DNA of 64,000 bases from Dirofilaria immitis (lineage: Eukaryota > Nematoda > Chromadorea > Rhabditida > Onchocercidae). Both the position numbers and the translations under genes were made by a program. The stretch is taken from contig JAKNDB010000087.1 in assembly GCA_024305405.1 (NCBI GenBank), positions 1,488,001 to 1,552,000 on the forward strand, read 5' to 3'. Below the pieces are notes generated by a model. That model was not told where the DNA came from. It saw only the letters and a program-made list of their open reading frames with translations, and ran no database searches. Numbering within the stretch: position 1 is the first letter of the stretch; each line of letters starts with the position of its first letter. Shown in pieces: positions 53,401 through 64,000 of the stretch.

Positions 53401-56400
53401 ATAAACCAAATATTCAATGTGACTCAGATAGTATATCACTTATCTTTTCAACTCGGAAACCTTTTATTGGTCGAACATTTGTTAAAGGTTATATTCAAGA
53501 TAGCAATTGTTTTCAGGTAATTCTTTCAAATTATCATAAAATCAATTAAATTAGTTCAAAATTATTAATATCTGTTTGATTTCAAAAGTAAATATCAATA
53601 AATAATCATTGATATAAATAAATAATGTCGAGAATGAATAAAATTTTCTTCTATTTTATTACTAATTTAAAATAATATATAAAAAAAGAAATTGATCGAT
53701 TATTTATAATTTTCAGATTGCAAAACTTTTGATTAAAAATTATTATAAATTATTTTTTAGATTGGAAATCAACATGAACATCATAATTTTACGATAAAAT
53801 TTAATCAGTGTGGATTACGTCGTTCACGAGAGGTTTAAATTAAATACTCTTACTATTATTATCAGCTATAATAATAATATAAATGATACCATTTAGATAG
53901 GATAAATTGGAAGAAAATGGAATTTGTTATCAAAATAAACTGATTAAGAAAAATAATCAATGATTTATTTCAGTATAATGGTATTCGGATTACAACAACA
54001 GTTATCGTATCTTTTCATCCGGTGCCTTATTTTTATTTAAAAATATTTATAAAATTTGCATAATTAATCCTTATAATATTTTTTTATATATAAAATTATT
54101 TATATATATGTATATATATAAATATATGTTGCAGTATTTTTTTAAATTAATTAAATTCAGCAAAAAAAAAAGTTTAGATATTCTTGACGAAAGTAGATCG
54201 AGCTTATCGACTCAATTGCTTTTATATGGAATCTACAAAAACGATTACACAACAATTAGAGATTGGGTATTCAAGTATTCTATTATTGATGAGATAATTA
54301 AAAATTAGATATTCGAGTATTCTATTATTCCTATAGCAATAAGTTTAATTGTTCGATTAAATTAGTGCAATTGTGATATTTTATGAAATTTGATTTTAAA
54401 TAATTTGGTGATATAAATTTGAGACTTTCTGATAATTTGATTAATTTACTCAATTGTGGATATTTTATTTGAAAAAAGTTTTAAGAAACTTTTTATTTAT
54501 TTTTTATAGCATGATGACAACAGAAGAATTACATCGTCAAACTCAAATGCCAATTTGCAGGTGTGATAAATAACTTTTCAAGAGAATAAAAGTTTAATTA
54601 TTTATATCTAAGAAAATGATTAATTCATAAATTTATTTATTATAAATTAATTTTACAGGTAAATTTTGTTCGTAAATTTGTTTATTAAATTTAAATATAT
54701 CATAATTTTAGATATGAAATTCTTAGTGGAAATGCTGCAATAGGTGTAAAAGTACGTTATGCAAAAGTTGGTGATAGTGTATATCATAAATGGACATGTT
54801 TAGCTGAGACTAAAGATTTATATTGTATGAAAGTACATACCTGTACGGTAAGTGATGGACAAGGTGGTGAAATAGTCGAAGTTTTGGATAACAAAGGGTT
54901 AGTATTGTTATTTACTATTTATTTGTTTAATTTATTTCCGACAAAGAAAAAAAATAAAATAAAATGAAAAAAAACTTTGTAATTTCTTTTTGATTGTTTG
55001 TTTTTATAAAAGAATTTTGTTAGGAAATTAAATTTTTATGTTTGTTTGTGAATGAAAAATTGAAAAGGAAATTGAAATGATACATATAAAAATTATTTAT
55101 TTATTTATTTATTTGATTTCCAATAAAAGAAAAAATTAATATTTTCATTTGCAATATTTTTATGTATTATATCAAAATTTTCCTTTCATTTTTTTTTCAT
55201 TTTATTCGATAACATATTGATAATTATATCAGAAAATTATCTTTATCATTTTCATTGATAATTAGATATAGAAAAAAGATATCATTTGATATTGCATTGA
55301 TTACAACAATAATACTATCATTAAGAAATTTTGATTCTTATATTACTAAATTATATGATTATGATAAAACGATATTAACATTTTTAATTGAAAAAATAAA
55401 TTATTAATAAGCAAATTAATACATTTCTAATTAATTAATTCAAAATATTGTAAAATTACTATTAAAAAATTAAAATTTATGAAAATTATTCAAACGATAA
55501 TTGCATTTAATATCGAAATACTTAAAAATGAAACGAATATTTGAAATTAAAAATTGATTAATTTTAAGATAATTTTTCAGATGTTCAGTAGATAAATATT
55601 TATTAATGGATTTGGACTATACAGATGATCTAGCAGCTGGACAAGAATCGCATGTTTTTAAATTTGCCGATCGTCCAACACTTTATTTCAATTGTCAACT
55701 AGAATTAACCATTAAAGATCCTTATCATGGATGTGCAAATGCAGTTTGATATTTATATTCATCTTTTCAATTTCTGATTCCATTATTTAATTTCCTATTT
55801 GTTATTAAATTATTTTATATTTGTCGCAAATATTAGTCATTTTCTAGCGACCACTTTGCAAAGGTCAAATTCGAGTTGAACCATCAGAACAACCATATGA
55901 AAAATCTATTCCTACGAGTGAGGATAAGTAAGTTATAATATTCTTATGCAATGATTACTTTTTAAAGAATTCTGAAAAGGTTTTTTCTTTTTTTTAAATT
56001 CATTTCAGAATACAAACACCCATCTATGAAAGCAACAATAAACATCGAAAATATCCAAGTAATCATTATGATTAATTCAAATTTTCCAGAAAATAAACTT
56101 GAAAATAGAAATGTAAGCATAAATCTTGTAATTTTATCATTTCGAAATATTCAGGTCTATTCGATACGGATTACGAAATACCGTATCACAATAGTGAATT
56201 GGTCAATCCATCATTATCGGGTCCACCAGGTCCACCGGGTCCACCTGGTCCACCGGGTTCACCGTACACATCAGACCTATCAGGTCAACCAGCTCTTCCA
56301 ATGCATTCATTTCAATCATCTCATTCCGATACGGATTACGAAATACCGCATCATGATAATAAATTGATCAATCCATTACCATCGGGTCCACCGGGTCCAC

Positions 56401-57932
56401 CGGGTCTACCGGGAACATCAGGTCCACCAGCTCCACCAGCTTCTCCAATTCGTTCATCTCAATCATCTCATTTTCAACATTCTTCAGAAGTCCACTCTAT
56501 TGATAACATTGATGAAGTAAGATTGAAAAATTTTTGTTCCGATAAAAGATTAACAATTAATAATTTTAATTCAAATTTAATTCTATTCCAATTAATTTAA
56601 TTGGAATTTAATTTAATTTTACTATTTAATTCTATTTGATTAATCGTTTAATTCGACAATGTTGCGAATTAATTTTTAAATTTTTAATATTTCTATTTTA
56701 TAAGGATATTCCTACCGTATTACGAGTAGCAGATGATTATGATCGATCATTGTTTAAAACACATGTATCGGTACAAGAAACGACAGTTAATTATGATGAT
56801 AGAATCATTTATAGGCGATTGATTAGACGAAAACGAAATTCAAGTAATTTAAATTTTATGCAACAAAAGTTTAGCATTTAATATTATCAAAAATAATCTT
56901 AATTATGATAATTTTTAAGTTTCTAATTCTCTTCAATATATATGTTTTTATCAGTTAAGGCAATAATTTTTAATTTTTTCATTTCATATATATCAATAGT
57001 TTAGTAAAATATAAGCATTTAAAATCGAAATTTATATTTATGTAATTAATTCATTTATAACGTAATATTTTATTTCTAAATATCAAAAGTTTGATTTCTA
57101 GCCAATCAATATTTTTCATCAACTTCTACAACAATATTACGGCCATATTTGCATCGTATTGCTAATGTTGATCTTCCAGAACAATGCATAACAGTATTTG
57201 ATATTGAAGATGAAAGTAAATCGTATAATTTTTTTTTCTTAACGAGATTATCAACAACAGATTAAATTCATTTAATACGATATCAATCGTATTTTAAAAA
57301 TTCTTAAATCTATTCAGCTAATGGCGAGATACAATCAGGAAATTTGAATCGATCATTTGATCCAATTAAAAATTTCAGGACATGTTTCTCTACAGGTAAT
57401 AAAACCCCATCATTTAACTTTTGCTTCTTTTACTTCGTTAGAAACATTTAATAGGTCAAGCAATTATTGAATTTAAATGAAATTAGCAAACAAATATGAA
57501 ATAGGCCTAGTAATAAGGTAAACTATTAACTATGGCCAATTATGGCTCATATTTTTGGAGATATGTATAAAAAGTTGGCTATATTGTTTTTCTTGTATTA
57601 TTTTAGTCTAATTTATAGTGCAACATTTAATAGATATTGTATTATGATAATATTTTGTAAATTAGTTAAGATGGGATAATTTATTTGAAAAATAAATTTC
57701 AAATAATCTATTAGAATTGAATTCCAATTCATTAAAATTTAATTTCAAACAATCTATTGGAATTAAATTCCAATTTATTAAAATTTAATTTCAAATAATT
57801 GATTAAATTTTAGCTCTATTAACAATACTATTAGCTATTCTTATGGCAACATTCACTATCTCTATCTTAGCTCTAATTTGTATTTCTCGTAAACGACGAT
57901 TATTTTCGAATGATGATGATTTGATCAAATGA
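50456..57932 (+). CDS. Cuticlin-like ZP-domain membrane protein with collagen-like segment
   Basis: Sixteen exons: 50456-50500, 53238-53282, 53401-53516, 53761-53832, 53974-54021, 54178-54266, 54510-54560, 54712-54897, 55581-55743, 55848-55927, 56009-56058, 56155-56516, 56705-56843, 57102-57215, 57318-57395, 57814-57932. Order in the roughly 585-aa product: signal peptide (MRKMFYTILLIIL, about 1-20); ZP domain about 35-275 with cuticlin motifs IPIDNSVSDKPNIQC, FVKGYIQDSNC, VIVSFHP, FLTKVDRAYRLNCFYME, PICRYEIL, VYHKWTC and CSVDKYLL; a duplicated 55-aa module with GPPGPP runs (about 319-425); furin-type RRKR at about 477-480; a transmembrane helix about 547-571; tail RKRRLFSNDDDLIK. Cuticlins polymerise into cuticle ribbons after shedding at such a site. 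Exons total 1757 nt, one short of a multiple of three; adding a T to the T4 run 50493-50496 fixes the exon 1/2 phase. AATAAA is at 58040-58045. Confidence 0.92.
56163..56492 (+). repeat. Coding duplication, 165 bp (55 codons) x 2
   Basis: Both copies begin CGATACGGATTACGAAATAC (56162 and 56327). Each encodes DTDYEIP, an Asn-Pro stretch, then Gly-Pro-Pro triplets, then a Ser/Gln/His stretch (MHSFQSSHS or IRSSQSSHF). The long DNA identity at the start suggests a fairly recent duplication inside exon 12. Confidence 0.9.
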
Positions 57933-59041
57933 TTTATCACTGATCGACATATTTCATTATCGAAATCATTTCTTTCCTTTTTTTCTTGTTATTCATTTCT
58001 TTTTTGTAAAAACTTTTTCTGCCACATTTGCTTATATTAAATAAAATTTAAATGTTAGAAAATTTTGTTAAATATATCGATGATAGTTAAAATAATTAGA
58101 AATAATTAAATAATATTTTCGTTTTTAATTTCTTATTTTATGTATACTTATAAATGTTCGAAAATATCAAATTTTGATTTATTATATATGTATTTTGATT
58201 CATTGTTATTTATAAAAAAAATTTTAAAATAGTAAATAAAAATTTATCTTTGAAGGAAAAAGAGTAATAGCAATAATTAACACTTACATCAATAATACAT
58301 TATAAATTCTTAATTTTACGTCTTATTAATCGTAACTAACGTAAATACTAATTAACGTTTACGTTTAAATTATTGTACGTTTTACGAATGATTTATAAAT
58401 GCATAAAATTTTAGTAAATCTTTTTTGATATTTTTGAATGTCACAAATCATAATAACTTGTAGTTTTTATCCTGCTATTTTACCTGGATAAGTTTATTAA
58501 TTTCATATAAAAGTTTTTAATTTTATCAAAGAGATTTCTAGACTACGTAGAATCTTCTCTCTCAATTCATTTATATGAATACTTGCAAAAAGGTTTAAAA
58601 GAAAAACACACATACATAAACACACGAAGATAATTTCCGTATTACTGATTAATGATAAGGAGCGATTCAATATCGTTATATTCAAATATAGCAAACAAAC
58701 ATACTATGATAAGTTCTGTTAAACATAGAAGGATAGAGAAGCATTAGAAGTTTATGCTATTCGTAGAATTTCGAGATAATTTAAAAAAATTTTTGAATAT
58801 TTTTGAATGCTTTAAAATAGGAATGAATTTGTTATCATAAATATTTTGATAATATAATTTTTGTGAATGAAATAATTAATGGAAATTTTTAATTTAAATA
58901 CTCAAAATTATTTCCTCCAATTCAAATCCATAATTATTTGTTTCATTATTGACTTCTAAAAAAATGATTCATTTTTAGCTAATCTGAAAATGAAATTTTT
59001 CAAGTGATCGAGAATCCTTCAATTGTAATTTAGTAGGCAGA
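57933..59041. other. Convergent intergenic region
   Basis: Contains the polyadenylation signal AATAAA at 58040-58045 of the ZP gene and the 3' flank of the arrestin-domain gene. No further gene seen. Confidence 0.6.
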
Positions 59042-62000
59042 TCAGAAGGAATTCTTGTTATCATCAGAATTCTCTTCTTTCTCCAAATGTGGTTCAGTTT
59101 CCGGAATTGTTAATTGTGAAATATCTCCGCTAGCCATCGATATGGATTTTTCATCTTAAAATAATAAAGAATTATCAGATTTATGGAATATCACATGATA
59201 ATGATAAACTATCATTAATACGATCGTTATCTTTCAAATCATATCAATGCCTGTTAAACTTTTTTTTTTTTGAATTAGGCCTATTTTAGTGAACTAAAAG
59301 TATACTTGATGGCTATGATGTTGAATATTAGTATCATAGTAATTAGGATCAGATTGCTGTTGAGCAATGCAGACATAAAGAGGACGATATAGAACGATAT
59401 GATTATCAACTGATTGTTCTAAAAATATTAAACTTGTTTTAAGCAATAATAAATTTTCACTCTCGAATTTAGAATCAATAATTGTTTAATATTCTAATAA
59501 ATTGAAATGATTGCATCAATAGAATGAATTTGAAAAATTATCAAAATAATCGTTAATCAAACCTAAATCGTCTTTATCATCATCTACGTGATCTGTATGA
59601 TCGATTCGAAATTCAGGCGAAATATAACGACCACCTTCCACATGTGCACAGCATATATCTGGATAATTAATGATAATATCAGAATTCCTTATCAACAAAT
59701 ACTTTGCGAATGTTAAGTCATAAAACTGATTACATTAATAAAACAAATTTGTAACTTAAATAAGCAAAAATTTTAAATTACTTTTTATTATTAGTTTGCA
59801 TTTTCAACGTTTTCAATCAAATTTTATCTGAAAATTATTGATGCTGATAAAATCACAAAAGTAATCAAATAATGTTTTTAAATCATTTCGTGGTACTAAA
59901 AAATTCTCGAAAAATTTCATAATTCAGGATTAAACTTTTAAACTATCCAGTTAATCTGATCAAGCAATCATAAATACGTATTAAACAGTTCTATTAAATC
60001 GATTATACGATATCAATTCTTTAAAAAATTATTAATTAATCTTTGGAGAAGATAACGAGTAGTTCATATTTGCATTTTTCTTTTCTTTTTAACTTTTTAA
60101 TTTAAAAAAAATTGTTAAAAGCTCTAAAAGGAATTATAAACATTTATTATTATTTTAAATCCAATTATTCTTAATTTCCAATTTCTTTAGTAAAATTATT
60201 AAATAAACATTGGAGAAGAGTTTATGATTTTTGATTCTGAGAAATATTGGAAATGAAATTAGCTTTGAAGAGAAATTCATAACTTTTGATTTTGAGAAAT
60301 ATAGAAAATGAAATCAACATTTTATAACATTTGACTCTGAGAGATATTGGAAATGAAATTAGCTTTGAAGAGAAATTCATAACTTTTGATTCTGAGAAAT
60401 ATTGGAAATAAAATTAGCTTTGAAGAAAAATTCATAACTTTTGATTTTGAGAAATATAGGAAATGAAATCAACATTTTATAACATTTGACTCTGAGAGAT
60501 ATTGGGAATGAAATTAGCATTGCAAAAGATTTTATGGCTTTTAATTCTAAAAGATATTGGAAATGAAATTAGCGTTGCAAAAGATTTTATAACTTTTAAT
60601 TCTGAAAGATATTGGAAATGAAATTTAAATTTGATTGGATTATATATTTCATTTTTGAGTAATTAGAACAGATTACAAATTATATGAAATGAATTTGCAT
60701 TAAATGTATTTAAAAATTTTTAATTTCTTTTCCCATTTTCGCACTTTATATTTCGACTTTTTACTGAAAAATTTTTTAATTATTTTTTTCATATTTTCAT
60801 TTCTAATTTCCAATTCAATAATTTTAAATTTATTCATTTGTCTTATTTCTAATGTTGCTATATTAGAGAAGAAATTTTATACCGTAATCAAGCATGGGTG
60901 TTGGCATTGTTGCTTTTAGAAATGGTAATGTAGCAATTGTAAGTGGAAATTCCATCGGTAACATTTGATTACCTTTTTCATCTTCTATGCAAGCCTAAAT
61001 TTTAAATTTTAATTTATCATATCACAGCTTAGTGAAAACGTATTGAAATCAATGAACTGTAAATCTTCGATCGACTTTTAATTTGATTATCGATCAATAT
61101 GATTGCATATTAATCTCGGATTGCTGAAATTTTTTTTTCATTTCCTAGTTATAAGAAATTGATCTACATTATTGATGATTATCGAATTTAAATAAAAGGC
61201 TAAGAGAAAGATGACAAGTTCAGATCATGCCGGTAACCTTTGAATCTTCAGTCTAATGTTTTCTCGACTGAGCTACTTATAGTTAGGTCAAAAGTTTTCT
61301 GTTAAATTCATTCGTCGTTATATTTTGAAATAATTTCAAAATATTATAAACGATTCATATCTTAGAAAGGAATCAAGACAGTCAAAAATAGAATATTTTA
61401 GAAATTCGAATCATTAAATTGGAATCAATAAGTTGTTACTTGAAATACATAGAAAATTTGTAGCAATCGACAAACTCCGATTAGTGTTGGAGGTACGACA
61501 GGTATTATAAATGATTGCAATTGAGCTGTATCAAATTTACCTTGTGTATATGGTTGAACAGGTAATGTCCTGATGATAATTATAAATGATAATTTTTAAT
61601 ATTTTCAATCAATATTGCTATTTTTAGCGTAGCAAGAAGAGTTAGCATTAGGTATTATTTTTTCATCGCTATAAAAGTTAGTCGAGAAAAAATATTATGA
61701 TTTCAAATTAATTGGAAATTATTTACTTAAAAACTTGCTTGCTTTCTAAGACTATGCAATCAATTTGTTTATTTTCTTCAGCATTTTCTCCACAAAATAT
61801 TCCACATGCTAAAATAAATGTTTTAAATTAATAAAATTTAAACTAGAAATTAAATAATACTAATTTGCCGCTCAAATAATATGATCAATAAGTTATAATC
61901 AACTAATCTTCTTTCCTATCACTTCACAAATTTGAAATTCATGTATTAACTTGATATTATTAAGATTTCTTATTTTGAAGTTACAAAAAATTAACAGCGA

Positions 62001-64000
62001 ATTTCAGAATAATATGCTATTCTGATGTTTTGTATGAAATTAAGTGTCCTAATTTAAATAAACTTTTTTATTGCAAATAATTCTTTATGAGAGTCAAATT
62101 CTTTGGTATCCAATAAATTTGATATAAATTTGAAATTTACATATGAATAATAAAATAAACCTGTATTAAGCGCATTGCAATCCAAACTATTCCATTTTGT
62201 CGATTTTCAACATGCGCTAAAATTCTTACATTTTCACCGCATAAATATGCCGTACGATCCATAATAACTCTAAAAAGTAAAAATACGCATAATTCAAGAG
62301 CCAAAAATCTAAATTCTATAATATAAACAGTTCAGGAGCCAAAAATCTCAATGATATAAACAGTTCAAGAGCTAAAAATCTAAAATCAATAATATAAATA
62401 GTGAAAAATTTGAGATAACTATGCTTTATGCTAAATATCATTAATGCTAATTTAGATTAATCTGACAATTCTCTACAAAATATCGGTCAAAAAGGAAGAA
62501 GAAATTATAAAAGTTTTGATAAAAAGTAAATACAAAAAATTTTTAAAAAATAATTATTTGAATTTCCTAACAATTCAAGTAATTAATTATCAATTATAGA
62601 TTATTCAATATCATTCGAATACCTTAATGCTAATGCACCACGTCTACAACATCCATGCCATGTTATCTTCTTATTTTGTCCAAGTAATGCACACTATAAA
62701 AAGAAAAAATCAGAAAAAAATTTAAATTTAAATTCAAATTTTAAATTAAAATTCTAATTCTAAATAATTGGGAAAAAAAAACGAAACGAATATAACTAAC
62801 GCAATATTTTTCATCCATACAATTTATAGATGGTCCAATAATTGTAAAATATTTGATACCTTGTGGAATGGTACCGTGCGGAATATTAATAATTACCTGG
62901 AAATTATATCGATTATATATAATATATCAAAATTTGCATTCAATACAATTAAACTTAAGCAAAATGTTTATTAAAATTATTGATAATAACTATTAACAAT
63001 ATTCATTTGTTATCATATATTAGATAATGTAAATGATACCTTAACATAATAACGTATTGTTCCAAGTTTCGTTTCCAATGAACATGGCATTGAACTTTGT
63101 GGTAATTGAAATTGAAATGGAAAATTATGTAAACCACTAAATAATATTGGCTCATCTTCGTTTTCATCACAATTTTCTTCAAAATTTTTTTCATTTTCTT
63201 CATGTGATAATATAGCAGAAGTATTAATAAATTTCGAATTATCATTTTAAAATTATTAAATTCAAAATTTTATATTTCAAATAAATTTAGTAAAAGCAAA
63301 TTTTGAATGATTCAAATTTTGAAATAGAAATTTTAAAAAATGCAACAATTACATCATTTTTTGATTCAAAAATTATCCGATCGAATATGCGAGAGCATTA
63401 AATTTCAACGATAGATTATGATATTTTCAAAATCATTGAATTATTTATTTTAATTTTTATCAATCCAATTAAGCGTTTATTAATTAATCGTTTTATATTA
63501 GAAATTATTTGATATCAAAATTTTTCTTCATTATTATCATCTTTCATCATCATCTATTATCAATAATTCAAAGCGAAAAAAAAAAATGCTTACTTTTATC
63601 CCATATTACTAATTTTTCATTTAATATATATTGTTTATCATGAAGAGTATGTGATTCACCTGTTCTATTTAATTTAATATGAGTATGAGCTTTACCACGA
63701 AGAATAACATAAATATCTGAAAATTTTAATAAATCAAAAGTTTAGAATAATTTTATAAAAATAAAAATTTTCATTTAAACTAAATTGATTTCCGTTTTTT
63801 TTCTTTTTTGAATAAATTATTTATGATAAAATTAAGAATTAATTAATATTTTTAATTAAATAAACATTTTTAAAAAATTAATAAAAATGTTTTAAAAAAA
63901 GAAAATGAAAAATCGAATTAAAATTAAAAGATAAAGAAAAATGATAACAAAAAATATCGGTGATATGATTGAAATTTTAATCAATAATTCAAACCTTTGA
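59042..64000 (-). CDS. Arrestin-domain-containing protein (5' end beyond window)
   Basis: Adaptor of the alpha-arrestin (ARRDC, worm arrd) type, expected in endosomal trafficking or ubiquitin-ligase recruitment. Minus-strand exons: 63716-63594, 63197-63040 (start uncertain), 62896-62801, 62693-62623, 62269-62161, 61808-61727, 61569-61449, 60994-60883, 59658-59563, 59418-59306, 59154-59042. N-domain motifs: IYVILRGKAHTHIK, GLHNFPFQFQLPQSS and LGTIRYYVKV. C-domain: AYLCGENVRILAHVEN, IIPVVPPTLIGVCRLLQIFY and EFPLTIATLPF. The tail is acidic (PHLEKEENSDDNKNSF). The 62161/61808 and 59306/59154 junctions each need one base more than the sequence shows. A 6-nt piece at 63995-64000 followed by GTTTGA may be the donor end of the next exon. 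No PPxY motif was seen in the visible tail. Confidence 0.87.
60210..60630. repeat. Intron tandem repeat, about 56 bp x 8
   Basis: Copies of GATTCTGAGAAATATTGGAA then ATGAAATTAGCTTTGAAGAG, in an A/B alternation (copies with AAATCAACATTTTATAACAT differ), within the arrestin gene intron 59659-60882. Confidence 0.9.
61210..61282 (-). pseudogene. Decayed tRNA-Phe (GAA)
   Basis: The minus strand reads TAGCTCAGTCGAGAAAAC (D-arm/A box), then GACTGAAGATTC with anticodon GAA in a 7-base loop, then AAAGGTTACCGGCATGATC (variable loop and T-arm). The order and spacing match a eukaryotic tRNA-Phe. The acceptor stem and T-stem no longer pair (CTATAAG against TTGTCAT; ACCGG against TGAAC), so it should not be functional. 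It sits in the arrestin-gene intron 60995-61448 on the same strand as the gene. Confidence 0.7.

Noticed and set aside
56026..56367. Alternative frame across the collagen-like exon giving His/Arg/Val repeats
   Set aside because: It reads through the intron at 56059-56154 and conflicts with the phase of exons 11 and 13; the GPP frame joins both neighbours.

Overview
The window looks like a contig from a parasitic nematode, most likely a spirurid or filarial (clade III) species. The evidence is very high A+T, short exons with GT..TTTCAG-type introns, splice-acceptor-like sites just 5' of start codons (expected for SL trans-splicing), and nematode-type genes: a TWK potassium channel, a divergent globin, a cuticlin-type ZP protein and an arrestin-domain protein. 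The species assignment is inference. All exon models were built by eye from splice sites, phase and conserved motifs, so single boundaries may be off by a base or more.

Layout. (1) 1-3023, minus: a two-pore-domain (TWK) K+ channel running off the left edge. (2) 3.0-10.9 kb: AT-rich spacer with no resolved gene. (3) 10.97-24.1 kb, plus: five housekeeping genes head to tail, namely PUS3 (tRNA pseudouridine synthase), FNTA (prenyltransferase alpha subunit), RTRAF (hCLE/CGI-99), AK6 (hCINAP/Fap7) and mitochondrial ribosomal protein mL53. Same orientation and acceptor-like sites near the starts make this a candidate operon or co-expressed cluster. (4) 24.86-28.16 kb, minus: a globin-domain gene, tail to tail with mL53. 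(5) 28.2-50.4 kb: a 22-kb gene desert of extreme AT content carrying many separate tandem arrays, lying between two divergently transcribed genes. (6) 50.46-57.93 kb, plus: a 16-exon, about 585-aa cuticlin-like protein with signal peptide, ZP domain, a duplicated module holding collagen-like Gly-Pro-Pro runs, a furin-type RRKR site, a transmembrane helix and a short tail. (7) 59.04 kb to the right edge, minus: an arrestin-domain (ARRDC/arrd) gene with a decayed tRNA-Phe copy in one intron.

Two results stand out. The ZP-plus-collagen protein is an unusual design that merges the two classes of nematode cuticle polymer in one predicted membrane precursor. Second, seven of the eight genes need single-base corrections, most of them one missing base in a homopolymer, to restore the frame that conserved residues and exon phases demand. 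The eighth, AK6, is intact. Real pseudogenes would not decay this way, so uncorrected homopolymer errors in the assembly are the simplest explanation, and automated gene calls here will be fragmented.
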